Assembly (NCBI RefSeq): GCF_009908165.1
Contig: NZ_JAAAUC010000016.1
Span: 1-42,640 of the forward strand
Origin: Frigidibacter albus
GTDB taxonomy: Bacteria > Pseudomonadota > Alphaproteobacteria > Rhodobacterales > Rhodobacteraceae
Reading direction: 5' to 3'
DNA length: 42,640 nucleotides
The position numbers and the translations under genes were made by a program. This document shows positions 7,830 to 15,769 of this stretch, in pieces. Positions within the stretch are counted from its first letter, which is position 1. Each line of letters opens with the position of its first letter. The notes beneath the pieces are model-generated. The model had not been told where the DNA came from and did not search any database. It was given only the letters and a program-made list of their open reading frames with translations.

Positions 7830-8602
7830 TGCAGGGCCTCCTTGAGTGTCGGCAGGGTGGCTTGGGCCGCGCGGGGGGCGAGGCCGAGCAGAAGAACGGC
7901 GGGACCGGTAACATCTTCAAGACAGGCCGGCAGCGTGGCCAGCGTCGCGGCGATGATCCGCTGATCGGGGCGGCTCACATTCTCGACGATGGTGACGGGG
8001 GTGCCGGGCGGGGCGCCATGCATCATGAGCCGCCCCTGCACGAAGCGCGCGGCCTTCTTGCCCATGTAGATCGCGGCGACCGATCCCGGCGCCGCCAGCG
8101 CCCGCCAGTCCTGGTCGGCAAAGCCGCTTGTGTCATGGCCCGTCAGGATCCGCAGATCCGAATTGCGCCCGCGCCGGGTCAGGCTCTGCCCCAGGCTCGC
8201 TGCCGCGGCGACCGAGGCGGTGATGCCCGGCACGACGGCAAACGCGATTCCCGCCGCCTCCAGCGCATCCGCCTCCTCGTCCAGCCGCCCGAAGATGCCG
8301 CAATCCCCGGCCTTCAGCCGCAGCACCCGCCGCCCCGCCCGCGCAAAGGCCACGATCAGCGCGGTGATCTCGGTCTGCGGGGTGGAGGGGCCGAAGCCCT
8401 CCTTGCCGATGTCGATCAGCGTGGCCCCGGGCCCCGCCAGCGCCAGCACGCCTGCGCCGACCAGCCGGTCATGCAGCACGATATCGGCCTCGGCCAATGC
8501 CCGCGCCGCCTTCAGCGTCAACAGGTCCGGATCGCCGGGGCCTGCGCCGACGAACAGCACGGCCGGCGCGGCGAGGGTGGGATGGCTGGCGGTGACGGTC
8601 AT
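7826..8602 (-). CDS. cobA: Uroporphyrinogen-III C-methyltransferase (siroheme synthesis)
   Basis: The enzyme uses SAM to methylate uroporphyrinogen III to precorrin-2, the first step to siroheme. The 258-residue protein has FVGAGPGDPDLLTLKA (17-32), then PGITA (125-129), LTRRG and IYMGKK. The motif that is normally LK(G/S)GDPFIFGR reads LKAGDCGIFGR (96-106), a departure at the substrate pocket loop. There is no fused oxidase/ferrochelatase domain, so siroheme must be finished by another protein. It is the first gene of the six-gene minus-strand operon. Confidence 0.93.
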   Translation of the reverse strand: MTVTASHPTLAAPAVLFVGAGPGDPDLLTLKAARALAEADIVLHDRLVGAGVLALAGPGATLIDIGKEGFGPSTPQTEITALIVAFARAGRRVLRLKAGDCGIFGRLDEEADALEAAGIAFAVVPGITASVAAAASLGQSLTRRGRNSDLRILTGHDTSGFADQDWRALAAPGSVAAIYMGKKAARFVQGRLMMHGAPPGTPVTIVENVSRPDQRIIAATLATLPACLEDVTGPAVLLLGLAPRAAQATLPTLKEALQ

Positions 8603-8736
8603 GGCGGGCCCCTTGTGATCTGCCCCAATATAGGAAAAAATTCCCCACCAGCGCCATATGCCCTTGCTGATAAGGACATTTGTTCCGATACTGCGCCGCA
8701 GAAGGCCGGGTGTCTTGGAAAACGGGGAAAAGGCGA
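8603..8736. promoter_or_regulatory. Divergent control region between cobA operon and Lrp/AsnC gene
   Basis: For the Lrp gene, TTGCTG (8664-8669) and GATACT (8687-8692) are 17 bases apart. For the cobA operon a TATATT box lies at 8634-8629 on the minus strand, but there is no good -35 at the matching distance. It is preceded by GGAATTTTTTCC, an AT-rich tract flanked by a GGAA/TTCC dyad. That arrangement fits an activator-dependent promoter. Control by the Lrp protein or another sulfur regulator is inference. Confidence 0.45.
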
Positions 8737-9198
8737 ATGTCAGTCCGCATAGACGAGATGGATCGGAAAATTCTTGCCGAACTGCAGGAGGATGCTGGCC
8801 AGTCGCTGGACGAGATCGCCCGCAAGGTCGGCTCCTCCAAGACGCCTGTCTGGAACCGGATCCGCAAGCTGCGCGAGGCCGGGGTGATCGGCCGCCAGAC
8901 CATGATCCTCGATGCCGAGGCCCTGGGCCTCGAGGCCTGCTTCTTCGTGCTGATCCGCACCAGCGAGCATGAGGCCGACTGGCAGCGCCGCTTCCTCGGC
9001 ACGCTGCGCGCCCGCCCCGAAGTGCTGGAGGCGCACCGGCTGGCGGGCGATATCGACTATATCCTGAAGGTCCGCGTCAAGAACGCCCGCGCCTATGACC
9101 AGTTCTACCAGGCCCTGATCTCCGAGGTGAAGATCCACAACGTCACCGCGCTGCTGTCGATGGAAGAGATCAAATCCACCACCCTGCTGCCACTCTGA
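8737..9198 (+). CDS. Lrp/AsnC family transcriptional regulator
   Basis: The 153-residue protein has an N-terminal winged helix (IDEMDRKILAELQEDAGQS, then DEIARKVGSSKTPVWNRIRKL) and a C-terminal RAM ligand-binding domain (VLEAHRLAGDIDYILKV). Such proteins assemble as octamers that sense amino acids. The start MSVRIDEMD is supported by AAAAGGCGA just upstream; the longer frame reaches into the promoter. Divergent placement beside the sulfur operon suggests it controls cysteine or sulfur assimilation genes, with cysteine or methionine as possible ligands. This is inferred from position only. Confidence 0.9.
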   Translation: MSVRIDEMDRKILAELQEDAGQSLDEIARKVGSSKTPVWNRIRKLREAGVIGRQTMILDAEALGLEACFFVLIRTSEHEADWQRRFLGTLRARPEVLEAHRLAGDIDYILKVRVKNARAYDQFYQALISEVKIHNVTALLSMEEIKSTTLLPL

Positions 9199-9200
9199 TC

Positions 9201-9256
9201 CCTTTGCCTTTTGGCAAATATCCTCCGGGGGTCCGGGGGTGGAAAACCCCCGGCGC
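9201..9256 (+). repeat. Intergenic GC-rich repeat, copy 2 of 5
   Basis: CCTTTGCCTTTTGGCAAATATCC is followed by CGGGGGTCCGGGGG and ACCCCCGGCGC. The same TTTGCCTTTT..AAATATCCTC head and G-run/C-run hairpin as the other copies, but the arms have diverged in concert (GGGGG pairs CCCCC). It lies between the Lrp gene and the first glycosyltransferase gene. Confidence 0.75.
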
Positions 9257-9308
9257 TTGCACAGGGCGCCGCCAAAGCCCAGATAGGCGCCACAGCAAAG
9301 GGGCGATG

Positions 9309-10148
9309 ATGAACACCGAACTGATCCTCTCCACCTATAACAGCCCCCGCGCGCTGGTGCTGACCCTGCTCTCGGTGGCGCGCCAGACAAGGCGGCCCGA
9401 GAGCATCTGCGTCGCCGATGACGGGTCCGGCCCCGAGACGGCGGCGGCGATTGCTGACGTGCAGGCGCGCTTTCCGGGTCTGCCGATCCGCCATGTCTGG
9501 CACGAGGATCGCGGCTTCGAGAAGAACGTGATCCTCAACAAGGCCATCGCCACCTCGCAGGCCGAGTATCTTGTGTTCATCGACGGCGATTGCCTGATCC
9601 ATCCCGGTTTCATCGCCCGGCATCTGGAGCTTGCGCGCCCCGACCGCTTCCTCTCCGGCAGCCTGATCCGGCTCGACACCCCCACGACCGAGGCGGTGAC
9701 CGAAGAGGACGTGCTGCAGGGCCGCGTCTTCGACCGCGACTGGTTGGCGCAGACCGGCACCTTCGGCCGTTTCAGCACCCGCCTGAAGGCCGGCCTGCTG
9801 CCCAAACCCGCCAGCCATCTGCTGGAAGCCGTCTATCCCGTGGGCCGCAACTGGTGCGGCGCCAACGGCTCCGCCTACCGCGCCGCGATCCTCAGGGTGA
9901 ACGGGCTCGACGAGACGATGAAATATGGCGGCGGCGACAAGGAATTCGGCATAAGGCTCGAAAACTCCGGCGTGAAGGGCCGCCACATCCGCTTCACCGC
10001 GCCCTTGGTGCATCTCGACCATCCCCGCGGCTACAAGGACGCCGAGAAGATCAGGGCGCACCGGGCGCAGATCCAGGCGGCCCGCGCCTCGGGCAAGATC
10101 TGGGCCGAGGCGGGGATCGACGGGCACCTTTCGGGCGGGGCACCGTGA
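9309..10148 (+). CDS. Family 2 glycosyltransferase
   Basis: The 279-residue protein begins TELILSTYNSPRAL, the GT-A nucleotide-sugar fold start, with CVADDGSGPET (about 32-42) and the DxD-like metal site FIDGDCLIHPGF (about 90-100). The C-terminal part has WCGANGSAYR and GGGDKEFGIRL, as in GT2 enzymes with a GalNAc-transferase-type C domain. Two ATGs stand side by side (9306 and 9309); the second is better spaced from AAAGGGG. The sugar and acceptor cannot be told from sequence. It overlaps the next gene by one base (TGATG), so the two are co-translated and probably act on the same surface glycan. Confidence 0.88.
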   Translation: MNTELILSTYNSPRALVLTLLSVARQTRRPESICVADDGSGPETAAAIADVQARFPGLPIRHVWHEDRGFEKNVILNKAIATSQAEYLVFIDGDCLIHPGFIARHLELARPDRFLSGSLIRLDTPTTEAVTEEDVLQGRVFDRDWLAQTGTFGRFSTRLKAGLLPKPASHLLEAVYPVGRNWCGANGSAYRAAILRVNGLDETMKYGGGDKEFGIRLENSGVKGRHIRFTAPLVHLDHPRGYKDAEKIRAHRAQIQAARASGKIWAEAGIDGHLSGGAP

Positions 10149-11290
10149 TGCGCTTTGCCATTGCCACCGGCGGCTACCACAAGCCGGGCGAGACCTTCGT
10201 GAACCGCCATATCGAGCATCTGTTCGGCGGCGATACCGTGGTCATCGCCAACAAGCTGAACGGCAGCAATCCCTACGCCCGCCCCATGATCCGCCGCTCG
10301 CGGCAGGGGTTCGGCGCCGCGGACCTGTGGCAGCAGCCGCTGGCCTCGGTGGTGGGCAAATGGCGCTATGGCGCGACCTCGGTGCCCTACGGGGAGACCC
10401 GCCGCGCGCTGGAGGTGTTCCTGCGCGCCGAGCGGGTGCAGGCGATCCTTTGCGAATTCGGGCCCGAGGCGGTGGCGCTGGCGCCTGTCGCGGGTGCCAT
10501 GGGCCTGCCGATCTTCAGCTATTTCCGCGGCTATGACGCCTCGAAAGACCTGCGCAAGCCGCGCAACGTGCGGGCGCTGCGCGCGACCATGCCGCGGCTG
10601 GCGGGGGTGTTCGCGGTGTCGCAATTCCTGCTGGACAACCTGGCGCGCCACGGCATCACCCATCCGCACAGCCATGTCATCCCCTCGGGCGTGGCAACGG
10701 CGCGCTTCGTGCCGGGCGACAAGCAGCCGGGCAGCTTCCTCGCCGTGGGCCGGCTGATCGACAAGAAGGCCCCCGACATCACGCTGCGCGCCTTCCTCGC
10801 CGGGGCAGGGGATCACCCCCAGGCCCGGCTCGACATCGTCGGCGACGGCCCGATGCTGGAGCCGCTGCGCCAGAGGGTGGCCGCCGCCGGCATGGGTGCC
10901 CGCGTCACCCTGCACGGCGCGCTGCCGCATGAAGAGGTGCGCGAGATGCTGGCCCGGGCGCAGGTCTTCGTGCAGCACTCGCTGACCGACGCCAAGGGCA
11001 ATACCGAGGGCCTGCCGACCTCGATCCAGGAGGCGCTGTCCTCGGGCTGCATCGTCCTCTCCACCCGCCATGCGGGCATCCCCGAGGCGGTGATCGAGGG
11101 CGAGACCGGCTATCTGGTGGCGGAGCGCGACGAGGCGGGCTTTGCCGCCCTGATCCGCGGCGTGCTGGACGGCAGCCTGCCGACCGAAGACATGGCCGGC
11201 CGGGCGCGGGCACTGGCGGTAGAGCGCTTCGACAATGGCCGCCTGCTGGCGCTGCTGGAGGAACGGCTGCTGGCGCTGATGCCCGCCTGA
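10148..11290 (+). CDS. Family 4 (GT-B) glycosyltransferase
   Basis: The 380-residue protein has the GT-B two-domain layout. The C-terminal half carries the group 1 features SFLAVGRLIDKKAPDITLRA, IVGDGPMLEPL, VTLHGALPHEEVREML and the nucleotide-binding EGLPTSIQEALSSG with the E-x7-E pattern. No signal peptide or membrane segment is visible, so it is likely cytoplasmic or peripheral. It follows the GT2 gene with a one-base overlap. The donor sugar is not predictable. The operon holds only these two genes; flippase and polymerase genes are not in the window. Confidence 0.88.
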   Translation: MRFAIATGGYHKPGETFVNRHIEHLFGGDTVVIANKLNGSNPYARPMIRRSRQGFGAADLWQQPLASVVGKWRYGATSVPYGETRRALEVFLRAERVQAILCEFGPEAVALAPVAGAMGLPIFSYFRGYDASKDLRKPRNVRALRATMPRLAGVFAVSQFLLDNLARHGITHPHSHVIPSGVATARFVPGDKQPGSFLAVGRLIDKKAPDITLRAFLAGAGDHPQARLDIVGDGPMLEPLRQRVAAAGMGARVTLHGALPHEEVREMLARAQVFVQHSLTDAKGNTEGLPTSIQEALSSGCIVLSTRHAGIPEAVIEGETGYLVAERDEAGFAALIRGVLDGSLPTEDMAGRARALAVERFDNGRLLALLEERLLALMPA

Positions 11291-12463
11291 TCAGCGCGTC
11301 ACCACCAGCCGTTCCAGCCCGTGAAAGTGGTAGAGGTTCGCGTAGCGCGGCTTGCCCTTCATCCGCAGCCCCGGCAGCCGCGCAAACAGCATCGGCAGCG
11401 CCACCTGCAACTCCAGCCGGGCCAGAGGCGCCCCGATGCAGAAATGCGCGCCGCCCCCGAAGGCGAGGTTCGGCTTCACCAGCCGGTCGGGGATGAACTT
11501 CCCCGGCCGCTCCCATCCCTGCGGATCGCGGTTGGCGCCCGCCAGCAGGCAGCCGATGCGGTCCCCGCGGGCAAAGGCGTGGCCGGCGATCTCCATATCC
11601 TCATGGACCCATCGCAGGAACAGGTGCAGCGGCGGATCGAAGCGCAGGATCTCCTCGACCAGCGCCTCGATCCGATCCGGTGACAAGGCTTCCACAGGCA
11701 CCTTCGCCTCCAGCAAGGTCTTGATCCCATTGCCAAGCGTATGCACCGTCGCCTCATGCCCGGCATTGAGCAGCAGGATGCAGGTCGAGATCAGCTCATC
11801 GGGCGTCAGCGCATCCCCCGCCGCGATCAGATGGCTGATGAGGTCATCCCCCGGCTGCCGGGTCCGGTCCGCGACCAGCCCGCGCAGGTAGCCCGAGAAG
11901 GCGATGGCGGCGGCGACCGCGGCATCCTCGGTGGCCCGGTCGCGGCGGGCCTGATACATGCCGACCATCGCGTTCGACCAGGCCACGAGGTCCGGCGCGC
12001 GGCTCTCCGGCACCCCCAGCAGCCGCGCGATCACGATCACCGGCAGATGCTGCGCAAATCCCGCCAGCAGGTCCACCGGCCCCTCGGGCAGCGCGTCGAT
12101 CAGCCGGTGGGACAGCGCCGCAATCTCGGGCGCCAGCCCCGCGATCCTGCGCGAGGTGAAGGCGCGCAGCACCTGGCCCCGCAGCCGCGTCTGCACCGGC
12201 GGGTCCAGCTCCAGCATCGAATGCGCCTCGATGGCATAGAAGGGCGCGAGGTGCGGGGGGATCACCGGCGCGAACTCCGGCGGCGGCGCCCGCCCCAGCC
12301 GCCGGTCGCGCAGGATCACCCCGATGGTCGCGGCGCTGGCCGAGACCGGCAGGCCGTAGTCCTCCCACATCACCACGGCGCCCGCCGCGCGGACCCGGTC
12401 ATAGAACGGATAGGGGTTCTGCACGAAAGCCGGGTCGGTCGGGGATTGCTTCAGGCTTTGCAT
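11291..12463 (-). CDS. Cytochrome P450
   Basis: The 390-residue soluble P450 has the heme-binding loop FGGGAHFCIGAPLAR with Cys342 as thiolate ligand, the ExxR pair in EEILR (270-274) and an I-helix LLNAGHEATVH (231-241) with acid-threonine-type proton relay (E238, T240 region). Length and features match bacterial class I P450s that need a ferredoxin and a ferredoxin reductase. No partner gene is adjacent, though fpr lies 7 kb away. It starts 26 bases after the tpiA stop on the same strand, so may be read through from it. The substrate is unknown. It converges on the glycosyltransferase operon with no gap. Confidence 0.93.
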   Translation of the reverse strand: MQSLKQSPTDPAFVQNPYPFYDRVRAAGAVVMWEDYGLPVSASAATIGVILRDRRLGRAPPPEFAPVIPPHLAPFYAIEAHSMLELDPPVQTRLRGQVLRAFTSRRIAGLAPEIAALSHRLIDALPEGPVDLLAGFAQHLPVIVIARLLGVPESRAPDLVAWSNAMVGMYQARRDRATEDAAVAAAIAFSGYLRGLVADRTRQPGDDLISHLIAAGDALTPDELISTCILLLNAGHEATVHTLGNGIKTLLEAKVPVEALSPDRIEALVEEILRFDPPLHLFLRWVHEDMEIAGHAFARGDRIGCLLAGANRDPQGWERPGKFIPDRLVKPNLAFGGGAHFCIGAPLARLELQVALPMLFARLPGLRMKGKPRYANLYHFHGLERLVVTR

Positions 12464-12489
12464 GAAGATCCCCTCGCAAGTCGTTGAAA

Positions 12490-13236
12490 TCAGGCCGTCT
12501 CCAGCGCGGTGACGATACCCCCGAAATCCACCGCCTTCAGCGAGGCCCCACCCACCAGCGCGCCATCAACATCCGGGATCGCAAATATTTCCGCCGCGTT
12601 CGAGGGCTTGACCGACCCGCCATAGAGCAGGCGGAACGCGTTGCCCTCCTCGCCGAACCGCGCGACCAGTTCGGCACGCAGGAAGCCATGCACCTCGGCG
12701 ATCTGGTCATTGGTCGGGGTGCGCCCGGTGCCGATGGCCCAGACCGGCTCATAGGCGATCACGGTCGTCGCGCCCGTCGCCGCATCCGGCACCGACCCGG
12801 CAAGCTGCCCGCCGATCACGTCCAGCGTCGAGCCTGCATCCCGCTCACCTTCCGTCTCGCCGACGCAGACCACCGCCACCAGCCCGGCAGCGTGCGCCGC
12901 CTCGGTCTTGGCCAGCACCATCGCATCGGTCTCGGCATGGTCCGCCCGCCGCTCGGAATGGCCCAGGATCACATGGCTGGCCCCGGCATCGGCCAGCATC
13001 TCCGCGGATATGTCGCCGGTATGTGCGCCCGAGGGTTTGGCGTGGCAATCCTGCCCGCCAATCGCCACCGATCCGGCGCCGGGCCGCGAGGCCATGCGGG
13101 CGATCAGCGTGGCGGGCGGGCAGATCAGCACATCGCAGGCAGGCGAGGGAAACGCCGCCGCCAGCGCATCGAACTCGGCCAAGGAGGCCGCCGTGCCATT
13201 CATCTTCCAGTTGCCAGCTGCCAGTTTCCGCCGCAT
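12490..13236 (-). CDS. tpiA: Triosephosphate isomerase
   Basis: The enzyme interconverts dihydroxyacetone phosphate and glyceraldehyde-3-phosphate. All catalytic residues are present: Lys11 in NWKMNG, His93 in LGHSERR and Glu163 in [11 protein letters not shown], plus the phosphate-binding LLYGGSV and GALVGGASL near the end. The 248-residue length is standard. Start [10 protein letters not shown] is preferred over the ATG two codons earlier, because the GAGGAG ribosome binding site is seven bases before it and only one base before the other. Confidence 0.97.
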   Translation of the reverse strand: MRRKLAAGNWKMNGTAASLAEFDALAAAFPSPACDVLICPPATLIARMASRPGAGSVAIGGQDCHAKPSGAHTGDISAEMLADAGASHVILGHSERRADHAETDAMVLAKTEAAHAAGLVAVVCVGETEGERDAGSTLDVIGGQLAGSVPDAATGATTVIAYEPVWAIGTGRTPTNDQIAEVHGFLRAELVARFGEEGNAFRLLYGGSVKPSNAAEIFAIPDVDGALVGGASLKAVDFGGIVTALETA

Positions 13237-13329
13237 CGCCATTCTCCTCAATCCCGGGTCGGGCACAGACTAGGCAAGCCGGGCAGGGTTGGAAATGGGC
13301 AAATGCAGCTGCAGCGATCAGGCGCCGGT

Positions 13330-13689
13330 TCAGGCTGCCGGCTCGTCCTTGAAGCGGATCGACTCGCCGCAGCCGCAGGCCTCGGCGACATTGGGGTTGT
13401 TGAACTTGAAGCCCGCCTCCAGCAGCGAGGTTTCATAGTCGATCTCGGTCCCGAACAGGAACATCTGCGCCATCGGCGCGATCATCACCCTTGCGCCGCC
13501 TTGCTCCACCACCTCGTCCATCGGGCCGGGTTCGGCGGCGATCTCCATCGTGTATTCCATCCCCGCGCATCCGCCCTTCTTGACGCCGATGCGCAACCCA
13601 TGCGCACCGTCCTTCGCCATCAGCCGCGCGATCTGGGCGGCGGCGGCGGGGGTGATGGAGACGGGGGATTGGCCGGGGATGCCGAACAT
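13330..13689 (-). CDS. A-type Fe-S cluster carrier (IscA/SufA/ErpA family)
   Basis: The 119-residue HesB/IscA-like protein has the three cluster-binding cysteines: Cys41 in KGGCAGMEY and Cys105/Cys107 in EACGCGES. This family receives Fe-S clusters from a scaffold and passes them to target proteins. A SufT-like gene lies 1.5 kb upstream on the same strand, but the suf operon proper is not in the window. Which of SufA, IscA or ErpA it corresponds to is not decided by the sequence, so no symbol is given. Confidence 0.92.
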   Translation of the reverse strand: MFGIPGQSPVSITPAAAAQIARLMAKDGAHGLRIGVKKGGCAGMEYTMEIAAEPGPMDEVVEQGGARVMIAPMAQMFLFGTEIDYETSLLEAGFKFNNPNVAEACGCGESIRFKDEPAA

Positions 13690-13739
13690 GGGGTGGTCCT
13701 TCTATGTTGCCCCCAACATAGGGCGCAGATGCCGAAATC

Positions 13740-14447
13740 TCAAGCCAGCGTGGCCAGAAGCCGGGTGGTGGCAAGTGCGGCGAGGATCGCCCAGCCAAAA
13801 CTCGCCAAGGTTCCGATGATCACATATTCGGAAACCGCGCGGTCTTCCGAGGCGGTGACGGTGCCAAAGCGCAGGATCGACTTGGCGGCGATCAGGAAGC
13901 CGATGGCCTCGGGCTGGCCGGCGGTCATCAGCACGAAGATCAGCCCGCGCTCCAGCAGGCCGATGACCTGCCCGCCCTTGGGCAGCCCCTCGGGCGGATG
14001 CGCCGCGGCAAGGCCGGCCATCAGCAGCCCCACGGCAAAGCCCCCGGCGCGGGTGGCAAGCACCAGCCCCGCCAGCCACAGCAGGCCGGTCAGCACGGCC
14101 CCGGCCTCCGGCAGCAGCCCCGGCCAGTATCCGCTGGCCCAGAGGTCCGGCATCAGCGCTGCCGCCAGCGCCAGCGTCGCCAGATGCGCCGCCTGATCGC
14201 CAAGGAAGGCGCCCAGGCCCGGCGGCAGCCGCAGTTTCACCCAGTCGATCAGCAGATGCGCGGCGGCCAGCGCCAGCAGCCCCGGCGCGGCGGGTTGCCC
14301 GGTGACGGCCTGCGCGGATGCCAGCACCAGCGCCGCGTGCAGCAGCAGCACGCCGGGGCGGCGCTTCCGTGCCACCATCCAGCGGGTCTGCAGCACGAAA
14401 TCGGCGAGGATATGGGCGATGAGGAGGGCGGCGAAGGTCTGGATCAT
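13740..14447 (-). CDS. DUF3307 polytopic membrane protein
   Basis: The 235-residue protein begins with the DUF3307 signature LLIAHILADFVLQTRWMV and LLLHAALV, followed by AAHLLIDWVK. Six or so hydrophobic segments span most of the length, so it is an inner-membrane protein. The charged loop near residues 150-160 (AHPPEGLPKGGQ) is the main polar break. Its ATG overlaps the SatD stop by four bases (ATGA), so the pair is co-translated; DUF3307 genes are commonly paired with SatD genes. No transport or enzyme motif is recognised. A role as the membrane output of SatD signalling is speculation. Confidence 0.85.
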   Translation of the reverse strand: MIQTFAALLIAHILADFVLQTRWMVARKRRPGVLLLHAALVLASAQAVTGQPAAPGLLALAAAHLLIDWVKLRLPPGLGAFLGDQAAHLATLALAAALMPDLWASGYWPGLLPEAGAVLTGLLWLAGLVLATRAGGFAVGLLMAGLAAAHPPEGLPKGGQVIGLLERGLIFVLMTAGQPEAIGFLIAAKSILRFGTVTASEDRAVSEYVIIGTLASFGWAILAALATTRLLATLA

Positions 14448-15079
14448 GGGGCCTCTCTTGCGCCGCGGTCGTCTTCCCAGGCGGTGATGGCGTCGCGCAG
14501 GCTTTGCACAGAGCCGGCCGCGAGCCGATAGCTGACCGCTTGCGGGCTGATGCCAAGCGCGCGCCCGATTTCCTCCAGCGTCGGCGCCGGGTAGGGCAGC
14601 GCCAGGGCTGCTGCCTCGGCTTGCGGCCGGGTCCAGCGCAGCACGATCCCCTCGATCAGGTCCACGATGATCTCGTCCCGCGTGTCCACATCGGTTCCGG
14701 CGATGGCAAAGCGGCGCGTGCGGCGCATCTTGTCCAGCGCGTGCCCCGAGGCGGTCAGCGCCGCGCCCCGCGCATCCGACAGGTCGGCGGTGCCGAGGCT
14801 CTCCACCGCGCCAAGGCCAATGGCAATGCGGGTGGTCAGCAGACCGTCCTGCGCGCGCAGGCAGGCATGCAGGTAGACCGCAGCGCGCAGCGCAAGTTCG
14901 GGATCGGTGCGGATCTGCCAGCCATCGCCGCGAAACCGGGTGAACCGGGCGCTGCTACCTTGCCAGCGCGCGATCTCCTCCGCCGCAGCGGCCAGACGCG
15001 CCATCGTCGGCTCCAGCGCCTCGGGGGCGTCGGTAGAGCCGATCAGGTCTCCGGTCAGAATGGCGGCGGATTTGGTCAT
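14444..15079 (-). CDS. SatD-family protein: cyclase-like N domain plus C-terminal helix-turn-helix
   Basis: The 211-residue protein starts AAILTGDLIGST, with Asp11, followed after 41 residues by FRGDGWQ, with Asp52. These resemble the two metal-binding aspartates (FxDIxGFT and GDGxxA) of class III nucleotidyl cyclases, which have similar spacing. RIAIGLGAVE and a later ASGHALDKM resemble the downstream parts of that fold. The C-terminal 50 residues (TLEEIGRALGISPQAVSYRL) are a sigma-region-4/LuxR-like helix-turn-helix. So it looks like a nucleotide-sensing or nucleotide-making domain joined to a DNA-binding domain. The start MTKSAAI follows the operator array directly and lacks a clear ribosome binding site. 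Family membership is solid; catalytic activity is inference. Confidence 0.85.
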   Translation of the reverse strand: MTKSAAILTGDLIGSTDAPEALEPTMARLAAAAEEIARWQGSSARFTRFRGDGWQIRTDPELALRAAVYLHACLRAQDGLLTTRIAIGLGAVESLGTADLSDARGAALTASGHALDKMRRTRRFAIAGTDVDTRDEIIVDLIEGIVLRWTRPQAEAAALALPYPAPTLEEIGRALGISPQAVSYRLAAGSVQSLRDAITAWEDDRGAREAP

Positions 15080-15082
15080 GGG

Positions 15083-15188
15083 ATCAAGCCTAGTCGCTTG
15101 ATTCGAGTTTATCAAGCTCTGAGGCTTGATCGACTGAACATCAAGTCCTCAGGCTTGATGCAAGGCATATCAAGCTTTCAGGCTTGAT
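15083..15188. repeat. Array of four 20-bp palindromes upstream of satD (probable operators)
   Basis: Four copies of ATCAAGC-N6-GCTTGAT begin at 15083, 15111, 15140 and 15169, each 20 bp, with steps of 28, 29 and 29 bp. Copy 3 has one changed arm base (ATCAAGT). The spacers of 8-9 bases are unrelated to each other. The array fills nearly all of the 119-bp gap between the SufT stop and the satD ATG, ending three bases before that ATG. Perfect dyads and near-three-turn spacing point to cooperative binding of a dimeric regulator, most likely SatD itself. Confidence 0.9.
15087..15115 (-). promoter_or_regulatory. Candidate satD promoter inside the operator array, leaderless
   Basis: On the minus strand TTGATA (15115-15110) and TAGGCT (15092-15087) are 17 bases apart. 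Seven bases later comes the A of the satD ATG (15079), so transcription would begin at the start codon. The -35 overlaps palindrome 2 and the -10 overlaps palindrome 1. This agrees with the lack of a ribosome binding site. Predicted by eye only. Confidence 0.45.
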
Positions 15189-15198
15189 ATGGTGCAGA

Positions 15199-15576
15199 TC
15201 ACATGAACCCCAACTCCAGCCGCGCCTCGTCGGACATCATGTCCATGCCCCATTGCGGCTCCCAGGTCAGCTGCACGTTGACCATCTTCACCCCGTCCAG
15301 CGGCTCGATCGCCTCGGCGACCCAGCCCGGCATCTCACCGGCGACCGGGCAGCCCGGCGCGGTCAGGGTCATGATCACGTCGACCTCGTTCTCGGCATTG
15401 ATCTCGATGGTGTAGACCAGCCCCAGATCATAGATGTTCACCGGGATCTCGGGGTCGAACACAGAGCGGCAAGCCTCGACCACGTTGTCGTAAAGCGGAT
15501 GGTCGGTGCTGGACGGCTTGATCAGCGGCGTGCCTTCAAGCGGGTCGGCAATCGGGGAGGCGGCTTCGGCGTTCAT
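15199..15576 (-). CDS. sufT: SufT/MIP18-like (DUF59) Fe-S assembly protein
   Basis: The 125-residue protein has the DUF59 core: VFDPEIPVNIYDLGLVY, then IMTLTAPGCPVAGEMP and VNVQLTWEPQWGMDMMSDEARLELG. That C-terminal pattern is typical of SufT proteins encoded with the SUF machinery; they help mature Fe-S proteins when demand is high. The start MNAEAASP has GAGAG upstream; the longer frame runs into the intergenic repeat. It sits alone between the repeat and the palindrome array, and shares strand with satD, the A-type carrier and tpiA. Confidence 0.87.
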   Translation of the reverse strand: MNAEAASPIADPLEGTPLIKPSSTDHPLYDNVVEACRSVFDPEIPVNIYDLGLVYTIEINAENEVDVIMTLTAPGCPVAGEMPGWVAEAIEPLDGVKMVNVQLTWEPQWGMDMMSDEARLELGFM

Positions 15577-15664
15577 GGCACTCTCACTGGGTTGTTGAGA
15601 GATTATATAGGGAATACCCGCGCCCCGGTCCAGTGCCGCCGACAAAGCCGCTCTCGCCCGCTTG

Positions 15665-15757
15665 CCCTTTGCCTTTTCCAAATATCCTCGGGGGGCGCGG
15701 GGGGCAGAAGGCCCCCCGCTTCTTTCGCTTCATGCGGGGCAGACGGCCCCCCGGCGC
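15665..15757 (+). repeat. Intergenic GC-rich repeat, copy 3 of 5, with a partial second tail
   Basis: CCCTTTGCCTTTTCCAAATA continues into TCCTCGGGGGGCGCGGGGGG, CAGAAGGCCCCCCGCTTCTT. The tail part recurs right after it (GCGGGGCAGACGGCCCCCCG, 15734-15755). It lies between the sufT start and the rimBK end. Confidence 0.85.
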
Positions 15758-15769
15758 CAGCCACAAGCG

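Noticed and set aside
15083-15188. Reading the four palindromes as a CRISPR array
   Set aside because: Spacers are only 8-9 bases, there are no cas genes, and the repeats are perfect dyads next to a regulator gene; operators explain them better.
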